Source of the DNA: Apostichopus japonicus
Lineage: Eukaryota; Echinodermata; Holothuroidea; Aspidochirotida; Stichopodidae
Assembly: GCF_037975245.1 (NCBI RefSeq)
Contig: NC_092578.1
Location: forward strand, 16,002,821 to 16,066,820
Length of the DNA: 64,000 bases
Direction: 5' to 3'
Positions 11,531 to 23,823 of the stretch are shown one piece after another (position 1 is the first letter of the stretch; the number at the start of each line of letters is the position of its first letter). The notes beneath the pieces are model-generated. The model searched no databases. It was not told the DNA's origin and worked only from the letters and a program-made list of their open reading frames with translations. The position numbers were made by a program, and so were the translations under genes.

Positions 11531-14176
11531 TATATATTTATATAATTGAAATCGTGGTAAGTTGAACAATGTTATATATATTGAGCATATACTATTTTAG
11601 TTTGTATTTTCCGAAGTATAGGCTTATATTTATATTCCGAGGTTTATATCAAAGTGCTGCTATCATTTTATGTGCGAATATTACACCAATATGATGATGA
11701 AAGTTAACCATTTGATCAGCTCACAGTGCTGTAATAAGTCTCCCTAGTTTCGAGTCTCCAATTAAAGTCAGCTGTGGGCTATAAGTCACAAGTCGAATCA
11801 TCTAATTAGTATGCGCTCTATGCGTTATTAAAGGCAGACATATTCGCAAGTCAAGTGAAGTCAACACACTGGAGTTAATATCTGCTCGGAGTCCGATCTG
11901 CTATAAGTCAGGCTCGAGTCCGACTTGAGCCAAGGCTCGAGTCAGTATAATCTTGACTTAGTTAGACAATTCCGCATGAGTCACTTTTAGCCGGCCCAGA
12001 TAACAAGTGTTAGCTTAAATTGTTGCGCTGTTTCGTATGCAAGATAGTTTTTTATTTCAAGTTAATATTATAAACCAAGTACGCACAAGTTCACATTGTT
12101 GGTCTTTGAGCAAAATTGTCACATCTGCATTGATTCTCCGAAGGTCTTCAAACTACAACTACAAATACTGTATCGTACTGCTTTAAAAAAAATGAGAATA
12201 ACACTTCAAGCATCATGGTTGTATAACACTTTAAACAGAAAACCTCAGCATCGGGTACCGTTGTGTACACTAAATTTCTACTTAACAGCCAATATAACGG
12301 AAAAATAGCCAATGTGATTTGACTCCAGATATCGCTAACACTATTGTAACCGTCAGTATTGAAACGAAAGTATCAAGTGTAATCATGGCGTTAGTTAGGC
12401 TACACAAATTCCACAATGAATGTATATAGGCTTAGGTGAACCTAACGTTAAATTATGTATTCAAAACAGTATAAAAGCCTTTCCAAATGTACAGAGTGCG
12501 CTTGCTTTTTTTTTTCATTGCCGTATCACGTAGCTTGTTTGCATAGATATATAGTCCTATACATGCACGCATTTGTAAATCAGTTGCCCTTTGGGGAGTT
12601 GAGCGGTTTACTATAGCCTTCAAGAACAGAGCTACAGTGTTTTTGTTGTTTTACTGGGTTTCCTCTATGCATTCAAACAACTAAGTTCGACACTCTTTTG
12701 TTACACTACCGTATACTGTTAAACACAGAATGAGACCCAGTTCGACCCGAAAAGCAAACAAGAACGGTAGATGGCATTGTTCCGCGCACACCCGCTGTTT
12801 AAACAAGACTTTTGTAATGTCATTTCAAGAACTGTTGTGTCAAATGCGTCATCACATCAGCAAATGTACATTTGCCACAGCTGTCGTCTATATGGGTCGT
12901 CAAGCTCCATTGCCGCCCGAATTATGAACGCATGGAAGCTTTTGGATATCTCTTGAAAAGTGGTGAATACTAATAGTTTTGCCACCATTTTGAATTTCAA
13001 GCAAAATATTAAAAATCTTAGTAAATTGACGTTATCGCCGGATCAAAATTGTTGTCCCTAAAAGCTTTTTGCTAGCCCGCTACTTGCCGAACCCCAAATT
13101 CTGGAAATTATGGTGCAGCTGCTGGTTGACTTCTTGGCTGGAGGGTATAGGAAGGGATAACGGTATAGGGTCAGGGTAGAACTTAAAGATCATTGCAAAT
13201 AAACCGCAAAGGTGCTGGTTTCTGCAGGTTAGGCATTCTAGCCGCGGGCTAAGAACATATACCGGTACATATATGCTTAGCGCGTTCATCTACCTTCATT
13301 CTTTTTCCTTTTATTTTGTACTGTTTGTATTTTCGAACAAAAGTAATCAAGCTAATGGATATTATTGTTATATAATTTCACATTTCAGCGTCTACCAGCA
13401 TTGCTTCATGGTGCTGAATCACTGAATGCCGGGAGAGCACGCAACCCACTGTAACCCCGACTGTTAAACCGAAGGGACTATTTAATGATCATCAGTTACC
13501 CCCTCCCGGTCACCCCCTCCCCCACTAGAATTATGCTAGAAAGACTATTAATGGTCACTCATGTTTCAAACTTCAGCAAGCTTGTATTAATTCTATTACA
13601 CTTAATGCCATTCCATCTCATTGAGACATTGGTTGTCCCACTGAACATTTCTCAATGGCGGTGAATAATTAGAAAAAAATGTCCGACTATTCTAGAAAGT
13701 ACTTTTTGGCAAACTTGTAGCAATTTTTTAGCAAGCTGAAAATGGCTAATGGGACCAATATTCATGACCCTAAAGTAATACCATTATAATGAGCCAATAG
13801 AGAAGAAGAAATAAATAAAAATAACAGATACTGACTTTTCTTCGTCACTGCAGATGAATTATCAAGGACTCCCCAGGAAGCTCCCCCACCTTACACCTCC
13901 ATTACTCCAGAAAGGATGGACGGAAATGACGTCATCACTCCTGTTCCACCACTCGTTGAAGAAAACACCGAGCAGAATAATGGCGCTGGAAATAAAGACA
14001 TATTACCATTACGTAATCCAGAACCATCGATGCCAACCGAAGGAGAGGAGGAACTTGATGCGCCGAGTGGTAGACGGCAATCGACGGAATCGGGAATCGG
14101 CTTGAGTAAAAAGAAATACCACACAGTCACATTAGCCACCTTGCAAAAACAGTATTCTAATGTTGGTACAGACTGA
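11006..14176 (+). CDS. DED-like death-fold protein with PPPY motif, two exons
   Basis: Coding exons 11006-11285 and 13854-14176 join through a phase-1 GT-AG intron (cag|gtagta ... ctgcag|at) to give 200 residues. Residues about 9-91 resemble a death effector domain, especially the second half with FQKLEREGKLS followed by an LEVVGL helix. The usual RxDL motif is not evident, its place being taken by SKAAEL. The C-terminal half is acidic, proline-rich and probably disordered. It has PPPY at 104-107, a type I WW-binding motif, and a basic SGRRQS segment. The start has a good Kozak context (A at -3, G at +4). AATAAA lies at 14197, 21 nt after the stop. DED proteins are adaptors in apoptosis and innate signalling; the partner here is unknown. 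It could be another death-fold subfamily. Confidence 0.65.
11286..13853 (+). other. Intron of the DED-like gene
   Basis: A 2.57-kb intron. It holds a long (TA)n tract at about 11446-11531 and a stretch at 11750-11990 with repeated 'gagtc' or 'agtc' words. A poly-C-rich patch lies near 13499-13525. No exon is recognised inside. Confidence 0.55.
11446..11531. repeat. (TA)n microsatellite
   Basis: Almost uninterrupted TA dinucleotides in the intron of the DED-like gene. Confidence 0.9.
13854..14176 (+). CDS. DED-like gene exon 2
   Basis: Encodes residues 94-200 and the stop, after a ctgcag acceptor preceded by a pyrimidine-rich tract. Carries the PPPY motif and the acidic linker. Base composition is GC-richer than the intron, which supports it as coding. 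Confidence 0.65.
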
Positions 14177-14196
14177 GGCGTTCGACTCTCCAAAAC

Positions 14197-14202
14197 AATA
14201 AA
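14197..14202 (+). promoter_or_regulatory. Polyadenylation signal AATAAA
   Basis: Canonical hexamer 21 nt past the stop of the DED-like gene, implying a very short 3' UTR. Confidence 0.55.
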
Positions 14203-14426
14203 TGCCATTGTTGATTTAAATCCTGTAAACAATTATGGATATCAAAATGACAAATGAATGTATCAACTTGCAAGTTGTCCAGTTAGGGGCTATCTAGCTT
14301 TTTCGAGTAAAATATTACGGTTCAAAACAAAGTAATTATCAAAATGGTAATTGTCGATACAACCTATATATAAACACTGAGGGTTTGTGTGTGTATGTGG
14401 GTGTGCGTGTGCGTTTGTTTTGCTGG

Positions 14427-14579
14427 CTGACCGAGGACTTGAACAAAAGAATTTCAGGTCCTCGGTTGTGATTTCTAAAGAATCACCACGTCCTCGGAAG
14501 AATTCTATTGTATGGGGTATTGTTAAGGTTAGGGTACGTGGATTTGAACAATAGAAAATACAATGGGGTCCTCGGTCTG
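14427..14579. mobile_element. Short MITE, copy 1 (ctgaccgaggac ends)
   Basis: A 153-bp element whose ends (ctgaccgaggac and gtcctcggtctg) are inverted repeats. An opposite-orientation copy lies at 49646-49798 with similar internal sequence and the same internal 'acgtcctcgg' and 'ggtcctcgg' palindromic pieces. No clear target duplication. A lone related end sits at about 14704-14718. Confidence 0.75.
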
Positions 14580-14593
14580 AATGAAATACAAAC

Positions 14594-14613
14594 ATGTGTG
14601 TGTGTGTGTGTGT
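14594..14613. repeat. (GT)n microsatellite
   Basis: Alternating GT over about 20 bp. Confidence 0.8.
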
Positions 14614-14790
14614 AGAACACCTGCATGCCTTGCATAGGTCTAGGTCCAGTTGTACAGATGATCATTTAAAACCGTTCCATTGTATATCTTGTTGTTCCGC
14701 CAGTGGAGGACCTCGGTCTTATACGCGTGACATCATGTGACGTCACACGCGCAGTTTGAAGCCATAGCTTACAAAGCCAAATGGAAATAA

Positions 14791-14858
14791 AAATAAAATA
14801 AAACTGTTAGCAAACTGCTTATCAACTAGAGAGCCTGTATAATAGAATGTGTAAAAGT
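14791..14858. repeat. Short interspersed repeat, copy 1
   Basis: About 68 bp match 26229-26295 in the same orientation, including the words aaactgttagcaaactgctt and gagagcctgt. The family is not recognised. Confidence 0.7.
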
Positions 14859-14859
14859 C

Positions 14860-15422
14860 AAAGTCGAGCCAAATGGACGTAGCGTAATCCAAAGGATCTC
14901 TCAAGATCACCAAAAAGAAAACAAAAACACTAACCCCCCCTCCCCCCCCCCACACACACACCTCTACCCCCACAAGAACACTAACATTAACGTCTTTAAA
15001 AAAAACACAGATTGCGTCTGTCTACGGTGTCCCAGAACGGACATGAAACATGACACTGCCAAGTCAAAATTTCGATGTTTAGCCTATTCGAGATAATAAG
15101 TCGCAAATTCTAGGTAATAGGTCCAAATTTCGAGACAAAAAATGTTCAAATATCGAGAGAAAAAACAACTATGCAAATAGTTTTAAATTCCTGTCGAGAT
15201 TATATGTTATTACTTTTCTCAGACTGTTGACTTTGCAATCAAACTTTAATTTGTATTTCTAATGTCTCTTCTGAGCCACAGTAGATATCACACCTTGATA
15301 AAAACTCGTCTTTTATGCAATCGGTACTTTTTAGGGAAGTTGATAAGGGTTGCACAAAATAAGACAGTATAACTAGAGTCTCTGGCATAAGGTTTCTTTA
15401 ATTTACTTACTTACTTACTTAT

Positions 15423-15506
<84 letters not shown>

Positions 15507-16070
15507 CGTGATATAATACGAATGTAAGTCATAATAAACAATATGATTATGTTCATATAAATTGTGAAATGATATCCAGTTTATTCTATTAGGTAAATAC
15601 AATGAAGTATAATAATATCATATTTCCAACTGGAGAACTCCCACCCCTCACCATACCCATGCGGACAAAATATAAAATAATTTGTTTATCAATGTCCATG
15701 TACATAGGCCTATATACTTCAATTTTTTTGGTGATATGATTAGATGTAACCTTCTTTTCTTGTAGCATACGAATTATTTTTTCCGAACCGTCATTAATAT
15801 GTTTTGTTTTTTGGTACATTCATGTTATCAAATTAATCAATTAGTAAGTTTTAACAATAAAATGAAGAAAACAAAAAAACAAAAAGAAAAGATGATTAAG
15901 TTTCATGAGGTTAATGTCATCATTATATAAAGTATAATGTAATTGTAGAGATGTTGTTAACTGAAAACAAATAAATGTTATGATATTGTTTTAAAAAACG
16001 TCTGTGTCCATACAGTGTTTTAAAATGCGAAAAAGAAAGCCCCTTCCTATCTCGTCTCAGCCCTTCCCCC
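14860..16070. other. Intergenic, no gene seen
   Basis: Contains a poly-C tract at 14935-14950 and a (TA)n microsatellite at 15428-15504. Remaining sequence is AT-rich without recognisable features. Confidence 0.4.
15428..15504. repeat. (TA)n microsatellite
   Basis: Pure TA dinucleotides over about 77 bp, preceded by a short 'ttac' tetramer repeat. Confidence 0.9.
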
Positions 16071-16078
16071 TCGTAATG

Positions 16079-16713
16079 CAGGGGCGTAGCGAGCGGTGGG
16101 TGTGGGGGGGGTGTCACACCCCCCCCAATAATTTGGTCGCTGTCGGCAAATTTTGGGTCTGTCGGCAAAAGGAGAAAAGGTGAAGAGAGCGGAAGGGGAA
16201 GAAAGAAGGAAAGCTGAATAGAGAAAAGGAGAACGGGAGCTTCTTCCGTGCCAAATTTGACTTAAAATATGCACCAGATTGCATCTAAGGACGTTTCAAA
16301 ACTAAAAATTTTCCAAAGGGGGAGGGGTAGACCCCCTACCCTTAGACTCCTCCCCCATTTCAGTCACCACTTCCAGATCCGTCGGCAAATCAAATTTGAC
16401 TTAAAATATGCACCAGATTGCATCTAAGGACGTTTCAAAACTAAAAATTTTCCAAAGGGGAAGGGGGACACCCCCTCCCCTTAGACCCCTCCCCCATTTC
16501 AGTCACCACTTCCAGATCCGCCGGCAAATCAAATTTGACTTAAAATATACACCAGATTGCATCTAAGGACGTTTCAAAGCTAAAAATTTTCCAAAGGGGA
16601 GGGGGACACCCCCTCCCCTTAGACCCCTCCCCCATTTCAGTCACCACTTCCAGATCCGTCGGCAAATCAAATTATCCACACCCCCCAACAAAAACCCCTT
16701 CGCTACGCCCCTG
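16079..16713. mobile_element. hAT-like non-autonomous element, perfect 8-bp TSD
   Basis: Flanked by tcgtaatg at 16071-16078 and again at 16714-16721. The ends are inverted: caggggcgtagcga at the left and tcgctacgcccctg at the right. The body holds three tandem copies of a unit of about 130 bp, starting near 16256, 16393 and 16531. Each contains a G-rich/C-rich hairpin with short 'ggggg...ccccc' arms. No transposase is present. Confidence 0.85.
16256..16673. repeat. Three tandem units of about 130 bp inside the hAT-like element
   Basis: Each unit runs from an aatttgacttaaaatat word through a G-run/C-run palindrome to a 'ccgtcggcaaat' or 'ccgccggcaaat' word. Copies differ by a few bases and by indels in the G/C runs. 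Confidence 0.85.
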
Positions 16714-17040
16714 TCGTAATGTTTCTATAATCTAAGCAGTTCCAAATGACAATGCATTTATTGCAAAATTTTGAACTGTTGAAGGCGTGTTAAGAAAAAC
16801 AAAACCCGCGTAGTGTGTTTACATAAAGACAGTGTATAACCCCTGATGAATGTTCCCTTTGTATACAAAGTATAGGTTTTGTGACATATCCATGCAAGAC
16901 ACATGCACCACCGATACGCACATTTTATGGAAAGCCAAAATGCCCAATAATTAGATATTCCAGATTGTTCGACCGAACCCCCCCCCCCCACCACCACCCC
17001 TTGGATTATCGATTTACAAACCAGGATTATTTGCCGATAA

Positions 17041-17360
17041 AAATAAATAAGATAAGAACAAATTTATTAAACCGGTCCACTTAGGGTAATTTAATGCATT
17101 AACAACAGTAAACATCACACAAAAATTATAAAATTACAAAATCATGTACAAATAATAAATAAAAAACAATATAATGGACAAGACAAGAGAGCGGAACAGT
17201 TCTCACAAGATAGCACAAGCATTCTAGCGATTGAAAATAAGGTTATAAAGTTTAATACATTGTGGAATAATCGAGGATCATAAACCAGGATTTTCAAAAC
17301 AACCAACGGAAAATCAAACGTAATTATTAGCACAACCTTGCATTCAGACATTATAATGCC
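17041..17360 (-). mobile_element. Probable LINE 3'-end fragment, copy 1
   Basis: On the minus strand a segment ends in a 'ttaataaa' and 'cttatc'-type tail (plus-strand aataagataagaac...tttattaaaccggtcc). It is shared in shortened form with 23461-23522. A minus-strand frame at 17142-17351 may be the tail of the lost ORF. The exact LINE clade is not assigned. Confidence 0.45.
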
Positions 17361-17707
17361 GACGTATCGGAGGTAATGAGTATAGTCTAACTGTCTATTT
17401 GTTTCCTGGGGGAGGAATATCCTTCATGGGAATCGCCTTCGGCAACCCAATGGGCCACCCCCTCCCCTCATTATATAGGTCAAAAGGGTGGACGAAAATG
17501 ACTGTGAGTGTGATGATGAAACTCTATCGTGATCAACGTGACCATCGTAGTGAATCTAATGCTGTGGTCCTTTCATGGACGAAGCCCACAAAAGCTCTAT
17601 GAATGTCTGTTTATGGGATGCCTCATGGCATTCTCGGCTTCGGTAATTAATTTCGGGCCAGATTTGTGTACTGTTCTCGATAGCATCAATCCGGTATATC
17701 GCTGGGG

Positions 17708-18364
17708 CAAGGGCGGCGGAACCGGGGGGGCACAGGGGGCACGTGCCCCCCCACTTTTCCTCAGGTTAAAAATGTGCCCTTTTTCTACATAAAAATTGAG
17801 GTGTCTCAAGTTAGCAAGAGGCCAGGGAACCAGAATGAACACTCGGGAAGGGCTGTTTCCGGCCATCTGAGGGCATTGTAAAACCAAAAATTTTCTTGTA
17901 CGCTCCGCGCCAACTGATGGTGGCGCTCCGCTCAGATAGTCGTGCCTTTACAACTTTGCAAATCCTGGCTACGCCCCTGACTTTTAATGAATTTCTGTGG
18001 GTCAAACTGAAAGCTATTTCGAATGGAAAAAAATTGTTAAGATATTGACAAGAAATAAACTCTAATTCGGAAGATTCCTACATTAGCAACTAGCATGATT
18101 TTCACCTCATTCTGTCTTCAAAGAAAACTTGTTCCTTGTTTCCCAATTTGCACATTGGATATTGCAGTGCTAGTATGCATTTTTTCCTTGAGGGTGGGGG
18201 GGGGCGTTGATGGAGTGATGTGTATACGCAAATAAGATAATACAATAAGAGTTATAAAGGGTACTAAATATCACGCTGCATCAGTCCAATCGAATTTCTG
18301 CAAAGTGCCCTTTGATGTCGGTGCCCCCCCCCCCCCCAGATTAAAAGTGCTTCCGCCGCCCTTG
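17708..18364. mobile_element. hAT-like non-autonomous element, perfect 8-bp TSD
   Basis: Flanked by cgctgggg at 17700-17707 and 18365-18372. The ends are caagggcggcggaa on the left and ttccgccgcccttg on the right. A separate end, ggctacgcccctg at 17968-17980, belongs to a different hAT-like family (caggggcgtagcc), so the element is nested or chimeric. Long poly-G and poly-C runs lie just inside both ends. Confidence 0.8.
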
Positions 18365-18372
18365 CGCTGGGG

Positions 18373-20240
18373 CAAGGTCCGGGCTGCCAGAAATTGTTTC
18401 GCGGCCCGCGAGGTTTTCAGAACCCTATATAATGCGGCCCGTGGAGCATCATAAGTAACATGGGAAAACGTTCATACTTTGAGGAGTTTTAATACATGTC
18501 CTACTTGTTATAAAATATTTCAACAAATATCATATATCAGACGGATAACACGCTGTAGAAAATTCTGATCATGTTGTATTTTCCATGTTTTATAGTATTT
18601 CTATTTTGGTCACTGGGGTTATCAATTGTTACGTCACGTGGAAGCGATTTCACTGTGGCCTGTCAGATAAACTTCGTGCACGCCCAAGATGTAAACCACT
18701 TACAGCAAGTCCAATTCCGGTGATTGTGCAATTCGCGCGCCATGTGTCTATGGAACCGGTGTGAATGTGTGACGTCTTTATTCTTGGTATTCGATCGGAC
18801 AATATCCCAAAGATAATGGATGGACAAGATCTTCTATTATCGTTGTGATGTATTTTGCCAATCTATATGAAAGCGTATTAAAGCAGTTTCAACAAAGAAA
18901 TAGCACATAAACAAATCAATTGCATTTTGTCCTTATCTTTACTTGAAACAATTTTGCATGAAGAAATTTTTAAACGAAATTAATTTAAGCAGAACTTTCA
19001 GTCTAGAACAGCAGTGTTCTGTGTGTTGCCATCGATTTCTGTTCTGGTCTTTATAGTTTGTGAATCATATTCCGGCATTGAAGAATTAAGCAAGGCTGCA
19101 CCACTGGAAAACAAAAATTAACTATTTTCGTCATCAAAGGTTAGTTGTAAAACTGTTCACAATATGGCGATTATTTTGCCTTAAGTCTTGAAATGTAGAT
19201 CTGCGTCTGGAGTGATCTTTAGAGTATTTGAAGAGTAGAAAATTAAACATACCGGTAGTTGTAAACTACATGAAGGTAGTGTAAGTGCTATACTAACATG
19301 AACTTGTGTTAGAAGTCACACTTGAACTTAGGCTAGGCTAACAGGTCTATGCTATAGTATAGCCTTAGTCAGTGAAACCTTTCAGGCCTATCCAGTCATG
19401 TATTTCCTCAAAATGCTTCGACTCATTGACAAATGGAAATATTCAGACACTAGTACTTAGTCAGTGGTGGGCTGGCATTCTCAATCTCATAGCCTAATTT
19501 AACTTGTCTTCAGTTAAGAATTTTTTTCATCTTGCTGTCAGTATTGGCCTATTTAGGCCTGTTTTGAAACATGCTTCGGTACACAAGGAAAAGGGATTGG
19601 ATGGCATGTGTGTGTACATTAATAACAATACATGTATGCATTTTTGTCTAGGCTAGCAAGGAATGTGCAGTTTCTAACTTAGGGAAACCCACGCTGGTAA
19701 AACGTTCTTGAAGTAGGTCTACGACCAGTAAAATTTTTGCTACCCAGCTTTCTGTACCTACTGTCAGAGAGATCGACAAAGTTTCATCTAAGTTCTAAGT
19801 TTTATAACAATCCAAACTAAACTAATTGATGGGATTATCTGGTCTCTGTCTAACTACTTTCACAATGCCATGGAGCTTTTACGGTTCGAAGATGTCGCTC
19901 TCTTTACATTTGAGAATACATGAGAATTCCCTACCAATTATAGGCTACTATACTGTTTGTGGTTGGACTGGGCCCAGTATTGGAGTGTACTGAACTGTAC
20001 GTTCGCGCCGAAGTGAAAGACATGTAAACAACATTGATTTTTCGTACTTTTATTTTCTTTATAATCAAATCTTTTATTAAGTTGCTGCAAAAGAAAAAAA
20101 ACCATAGACAGGAAAGGGGTCGTCATCCAACCGCAAATACATTTGTAGGCTAGGCTAGTGTCCATACGGTTCATGCTAGTGGTTGATAGTACAGTTAACG
20201 CTGGTTTTCTTACCACACATGGATGTTCATATACAAGTAA
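18373..20240. other. Intergenic, no gene seen
   Basis: No recognisable coding exon, RNA gene or repeat family. Several short open frames exist but have no domain pattern. Confidence 0.35.
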
Positions 20241-20244
20241 AACA

Positions 20245-20349
20245 AGTTTAGCACACTTTAATTTCTTTTACTTGATGAATGCTTGCAGTGTGGCTTGATA
20301 TACAAGTTAGCACACTTTTATTTGTTTACTTGATGAATGCTTGCAGTTT
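20245..20349. repeat. Direct repeat of about 55 bp, two copies
   Basis: A segment containing tttacttgatgaatgcttgc occurs at about 20268-20287 and 20325-20344, with the preceding 'agcacactttaatt' word also duplicated. Confidence 0.75.
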
Positions 20350-20805
20350 GGTTGGAATGGTCTTTTAAGTATTCATGAGGAAGAGTGTACTGGCTGCTTC
20401 CATGTCCCTGTATTCTCTGGAGCACTGATGATACAAATAATAGCTCAGAATGGTATCCAACAATTATTGTGGGTGTTTTGTGGCCAAGGAAGTGCATTGG
20501 AGTTCTTGGTTTGTTTCATTGACTTCACAAAGACATGACTTTTTTCCTCTGAAATTTCCACTTTATACTGTACCAATGAACCACTCATTGTTGTACATTC
20601 CAGCGATGTAACGCTTGGTTGGTACTCTTTCGAGTCAGCCTGAGGTTGAATATTAGCAGAAATGGATTCTCTCTCCTCTGCATGGTCTCTAATGGGCACA
20701 ATTTTGCAGTGGTTGGTCACTGGAGAGTCGCAGCTTCTCAATCTTTCCAACATCAATGGGTATAAAAATGTGATGAGATCGTATTCCTGCTATAGTTTAT
20801 GATGG

Positions 20806-20882
20806 TGTCTGCACGTGACACACTGGTTGTATTGTTCTAGAATGTAGTGTCTACATGTGACACACAGGTGATATTGTTCAAA
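20806..20882. repeat. Tandem duplication of about 40 bp
   Basis: Two adjacent units share gtgtct.cacgtgacacac..gt and ..atattgttc words, with moderate divergence. Confidence 0.6.
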
Positions 20883-21613
20883 AGGTTTATACAAATGAGG
20901 TACCAGTGTTTGTATAGCATGAGGGGGAAAAAAAGGGGACTGGGTTAGGTTAAAGTAGCATTTTGCGTCCTTTTCTATGGTTTTTTTCAACCTCACTGAT
21001 CCCTTGATGCCATAACAACATAGTTCTAGCTTATCTATTCAAATCAAACTTCATATGGTGGCATAAAAGTCGAAAAATTTACAACTTTTTACTTTGTATT
21101 TCTCGAAGATATTTTCCGTTGGGATCCCAATAAACCTCACCCATAATATGAATATTTAAAAGCGACGAACGTCATTGATCGATATGTAATACAACACCAT
21201 GCTTGATTTGTGTAGATTGTCTATGGCAGTTGAACTAGGGAGTTGTTAGAGTACCAGCTTGCTGGTTGTAACAAGTTACCAACTCGACGTTTTTGAATCT
21301 ATATTTAGCAACGGCTCAAAACTAAACCTGCATCTCTGATTGGTTGAGTTCAAACTAGTGGGTTGGGGGAACTGTATCTGTATGTGATTAATATGAAATG
21401 TGTAATTTGTCGGAGGACACTTTTCACATTATCTACAAATGTCCTTAATTACTCGCCAATTAACGCTTTTGACAGGAAAAAATGGGCTAATATCTTAGTT
21501 TGCTGTTTTGTGATTGATATATGTAAAAAACTTGATAGATTGTCCAAAAAATGAAAACGGTGACCAAATGCAAAATGCTGCTTTAAAGCCAGAGAGCAGT
21601 AAGACAGACACAA

Positions 21614-22195
21614 GTCTAAAAAGAAAAGTCCAGGTCAAAATTTCTTTTTGATATACTGTATCTTAAAAATGAACCTAATCTAAGCATTCTGGTGAAATTT
21701 GCATTCAATTCCTATGTTCTGTTTTTGAGATATTGACAGTTGAAGTTATCTGATATTCTACCAAAGTGAACTTGAAGCAAACAGGTGTGATGTCACAGTT
21801 GCACACTGACAAATAATGTTTTCTTTTTTTTCTGTATTTTTCAGTCTATTGATTTGACCTTAATTGGATAGGAATACTAGTTTGTCTAAAGGGGATGTGA
21901 TGATTATAAAATACCAATACCTATGGTACATGAACATTATGGATGCATCCAATTGTGGAGTATAAAATTAGACATAAATTTTAAAGAAAAAAATAGCTTT
22001 AGTTATCATAGTGCAACAATGACGACAAACCCGTTTGCTCCAAGTTCACTTTTAGTATCAAAGGTGGCAACTTCAACTGTCAATATCTCAAAAAAGGTAC
22101 ATAGGAGTTGAATGCAAATTTCATAAGAATGCTTGGATTATGTTCCTCTTTAAAACATGATAAAGAAATTTTGACCTGGACTATTCTTTTAAGTA
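21614..22195. mobile_element. Foldback element with long imperfect inverted arms
   Basis: The arms at about 21614-21810 and 22003-22195 are reverse complements at very roughly three bases in four (estimated by eye). They share words such as agtccaggtcaaaattt, gaaatttgcattcaa and gagatattgacagttgaag. A 190-bp core separates them. The divergence suggests an old copy. No target duplication is resolvable. Confidence 0.7.
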
Positions 22196-22199
22196 CTGG

Positions 22200-23455
22200 C
22201 AGATTTAAATTGTAATGTGTGGTTTAATCCATGTTTCTCTACAAAAACTCTACAACAGTACTGTATACTACTGTATATAAGGCCTCATATTGTGTTGTGT
22301 ATTATGGGAGATTTTGAGGCACTACAGGTATGAGGGACCAGCCTATTGGAGGGTTAACTGAAGTGATCATTTATTGCAGTGGAATACATGCATAATCAAC
22401 CCATTTCTAAAAACAATAATAAAAACAATCTTTTTTGTAACTGCAAAAAATACATTTAATACACAAGCTTCAAACTTGAAATACACTGTATGATATTAAC
22501 TTAGTGTAGGGAGTTGTTAAAAAATGTGCGAAAAACGTCTAATATTCAAATTGCCACCATACCATGAAGGAGTTGAGTGCCAAAGCTGAAATTTGATGTA
22601 CAAGTAGATATAATATATATATTTAACTGGTGTAAATTTCAATAAATGTTTCAATTGATCGCGGGGTCAACCGGGGTCAAGAAGGGCGGGGTCTTTTTCA
22701 CCTTTTTCTGGCTGGAGCCAACTTTGGCCCCATGCCATTTCTTAATTAATGCATTGGTGGGCTTATAATTGCTTATGGGTATAGACATGCAACCATAGTT
22801 AATACCCAAGGAATATAGGATTCATGTGACCTCTCATGTGGATACAGGGTGACCTTAAAAATCACAAAAATCATTTTTGACAGAATAAAGTGCCTACTTT
22901 GGGTGATCATAACCAGAAAAATAAAGGAGATACAGTTAAATTGAGTGCAGATTCATAAATTTTGGCAAGAAGTAAGATAGAATACCAAATTTGAGCTCTC
23001 TACCTGGTACAAAGACTGAATTATGAGCTTTCAAAGTCGGAAAATATCACAAAAGTCACTTTTTGCGAATCGCAAACGAGCAAAATGGCCACAACAACCA
23101 AATTTCAACGGGCCATATCTCGAAAACGACATGGAGTATGATTTTAATTTTTGGTATGTGTTCATATGGGACATACTCAATCATTCTGATGAAATTTCAT
23201 CTAAATCTGAGAGGGTCACCTGGGGACCACTGGTTGATTTGACATGGAATGACCCGGTGGCGTTACCAACATTCCCATACATATTATAACACTGAATAAA
23301 TTTGAAGTGACAATGTCGGCCCTGAGGTAAACATATATATATATATATATATAGTGTCTGTCATCAAACATAGCAGATTTGGGTTCCCCTGTTTGCATTG
23401 CAAAGAAAAGCCTTAACATTGTGTTGATTGTTGTATTATTTCGAAAAGGAAGTTC
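22200..23455. other. Intergenic, no gene seen
   Basis: Contains a short (TA)n at 23333-23353. The stretch 22850-23270 reads like an old dispersed repeat of unknown class. No coding exon recognised. Confidence 0.35.
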
Positions 23456-23460
23456 AAATG

Positions 23461-23522
23461 GATAAGATAAGATAAGATAAGATAAGATAAGATTCACTTT
23501 ATTAAACCCACTTCGGGTAATT
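23461..23522 (-). mobile_element. LINE 3' tail with (TAAGA)n, copy 2
   Basis: Six or more GATAA units are followed on the plus strand by attcactttattaaaccca and cttcgggtaatt. On the minus strand that reads as a retrotransposon 3' end with a short simple-repeat tail. It resembles 17051-17094. Confidence 0.6.
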
Positions 23523-23823
23523 AAAGACCAACTATGGAGACATTTCGATGAACATAAAATCCCACCATTTTTCATGTATGTAATCCTTAACTGACTCCAA
23601 TCACATTGCTGTAATTAACTTTACCAATTTCGGACGTTAAATAAGTGAAAAATGGGACGAAAAGTCAGCTTCTATTTCAGACATTCCTGAAACATTCCTA
23701 AGACATCAGGTGACCATGTGACGTCAACGTTTGTATACCTCACTCACAACTATACTTTTAGTGTGTAAAGTCGTATACTTGAGCTGCCAAAAACATCAAC
23801 GATATTACTCCTTTTTCCTCAAA

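Noticed and set aside
20445..20756. Minus-strand frame of about 100 codons with coding-like composition
   Set aside because: No domain recognised, no convincing splice sites or neighbours; could be a lone exon or chance.
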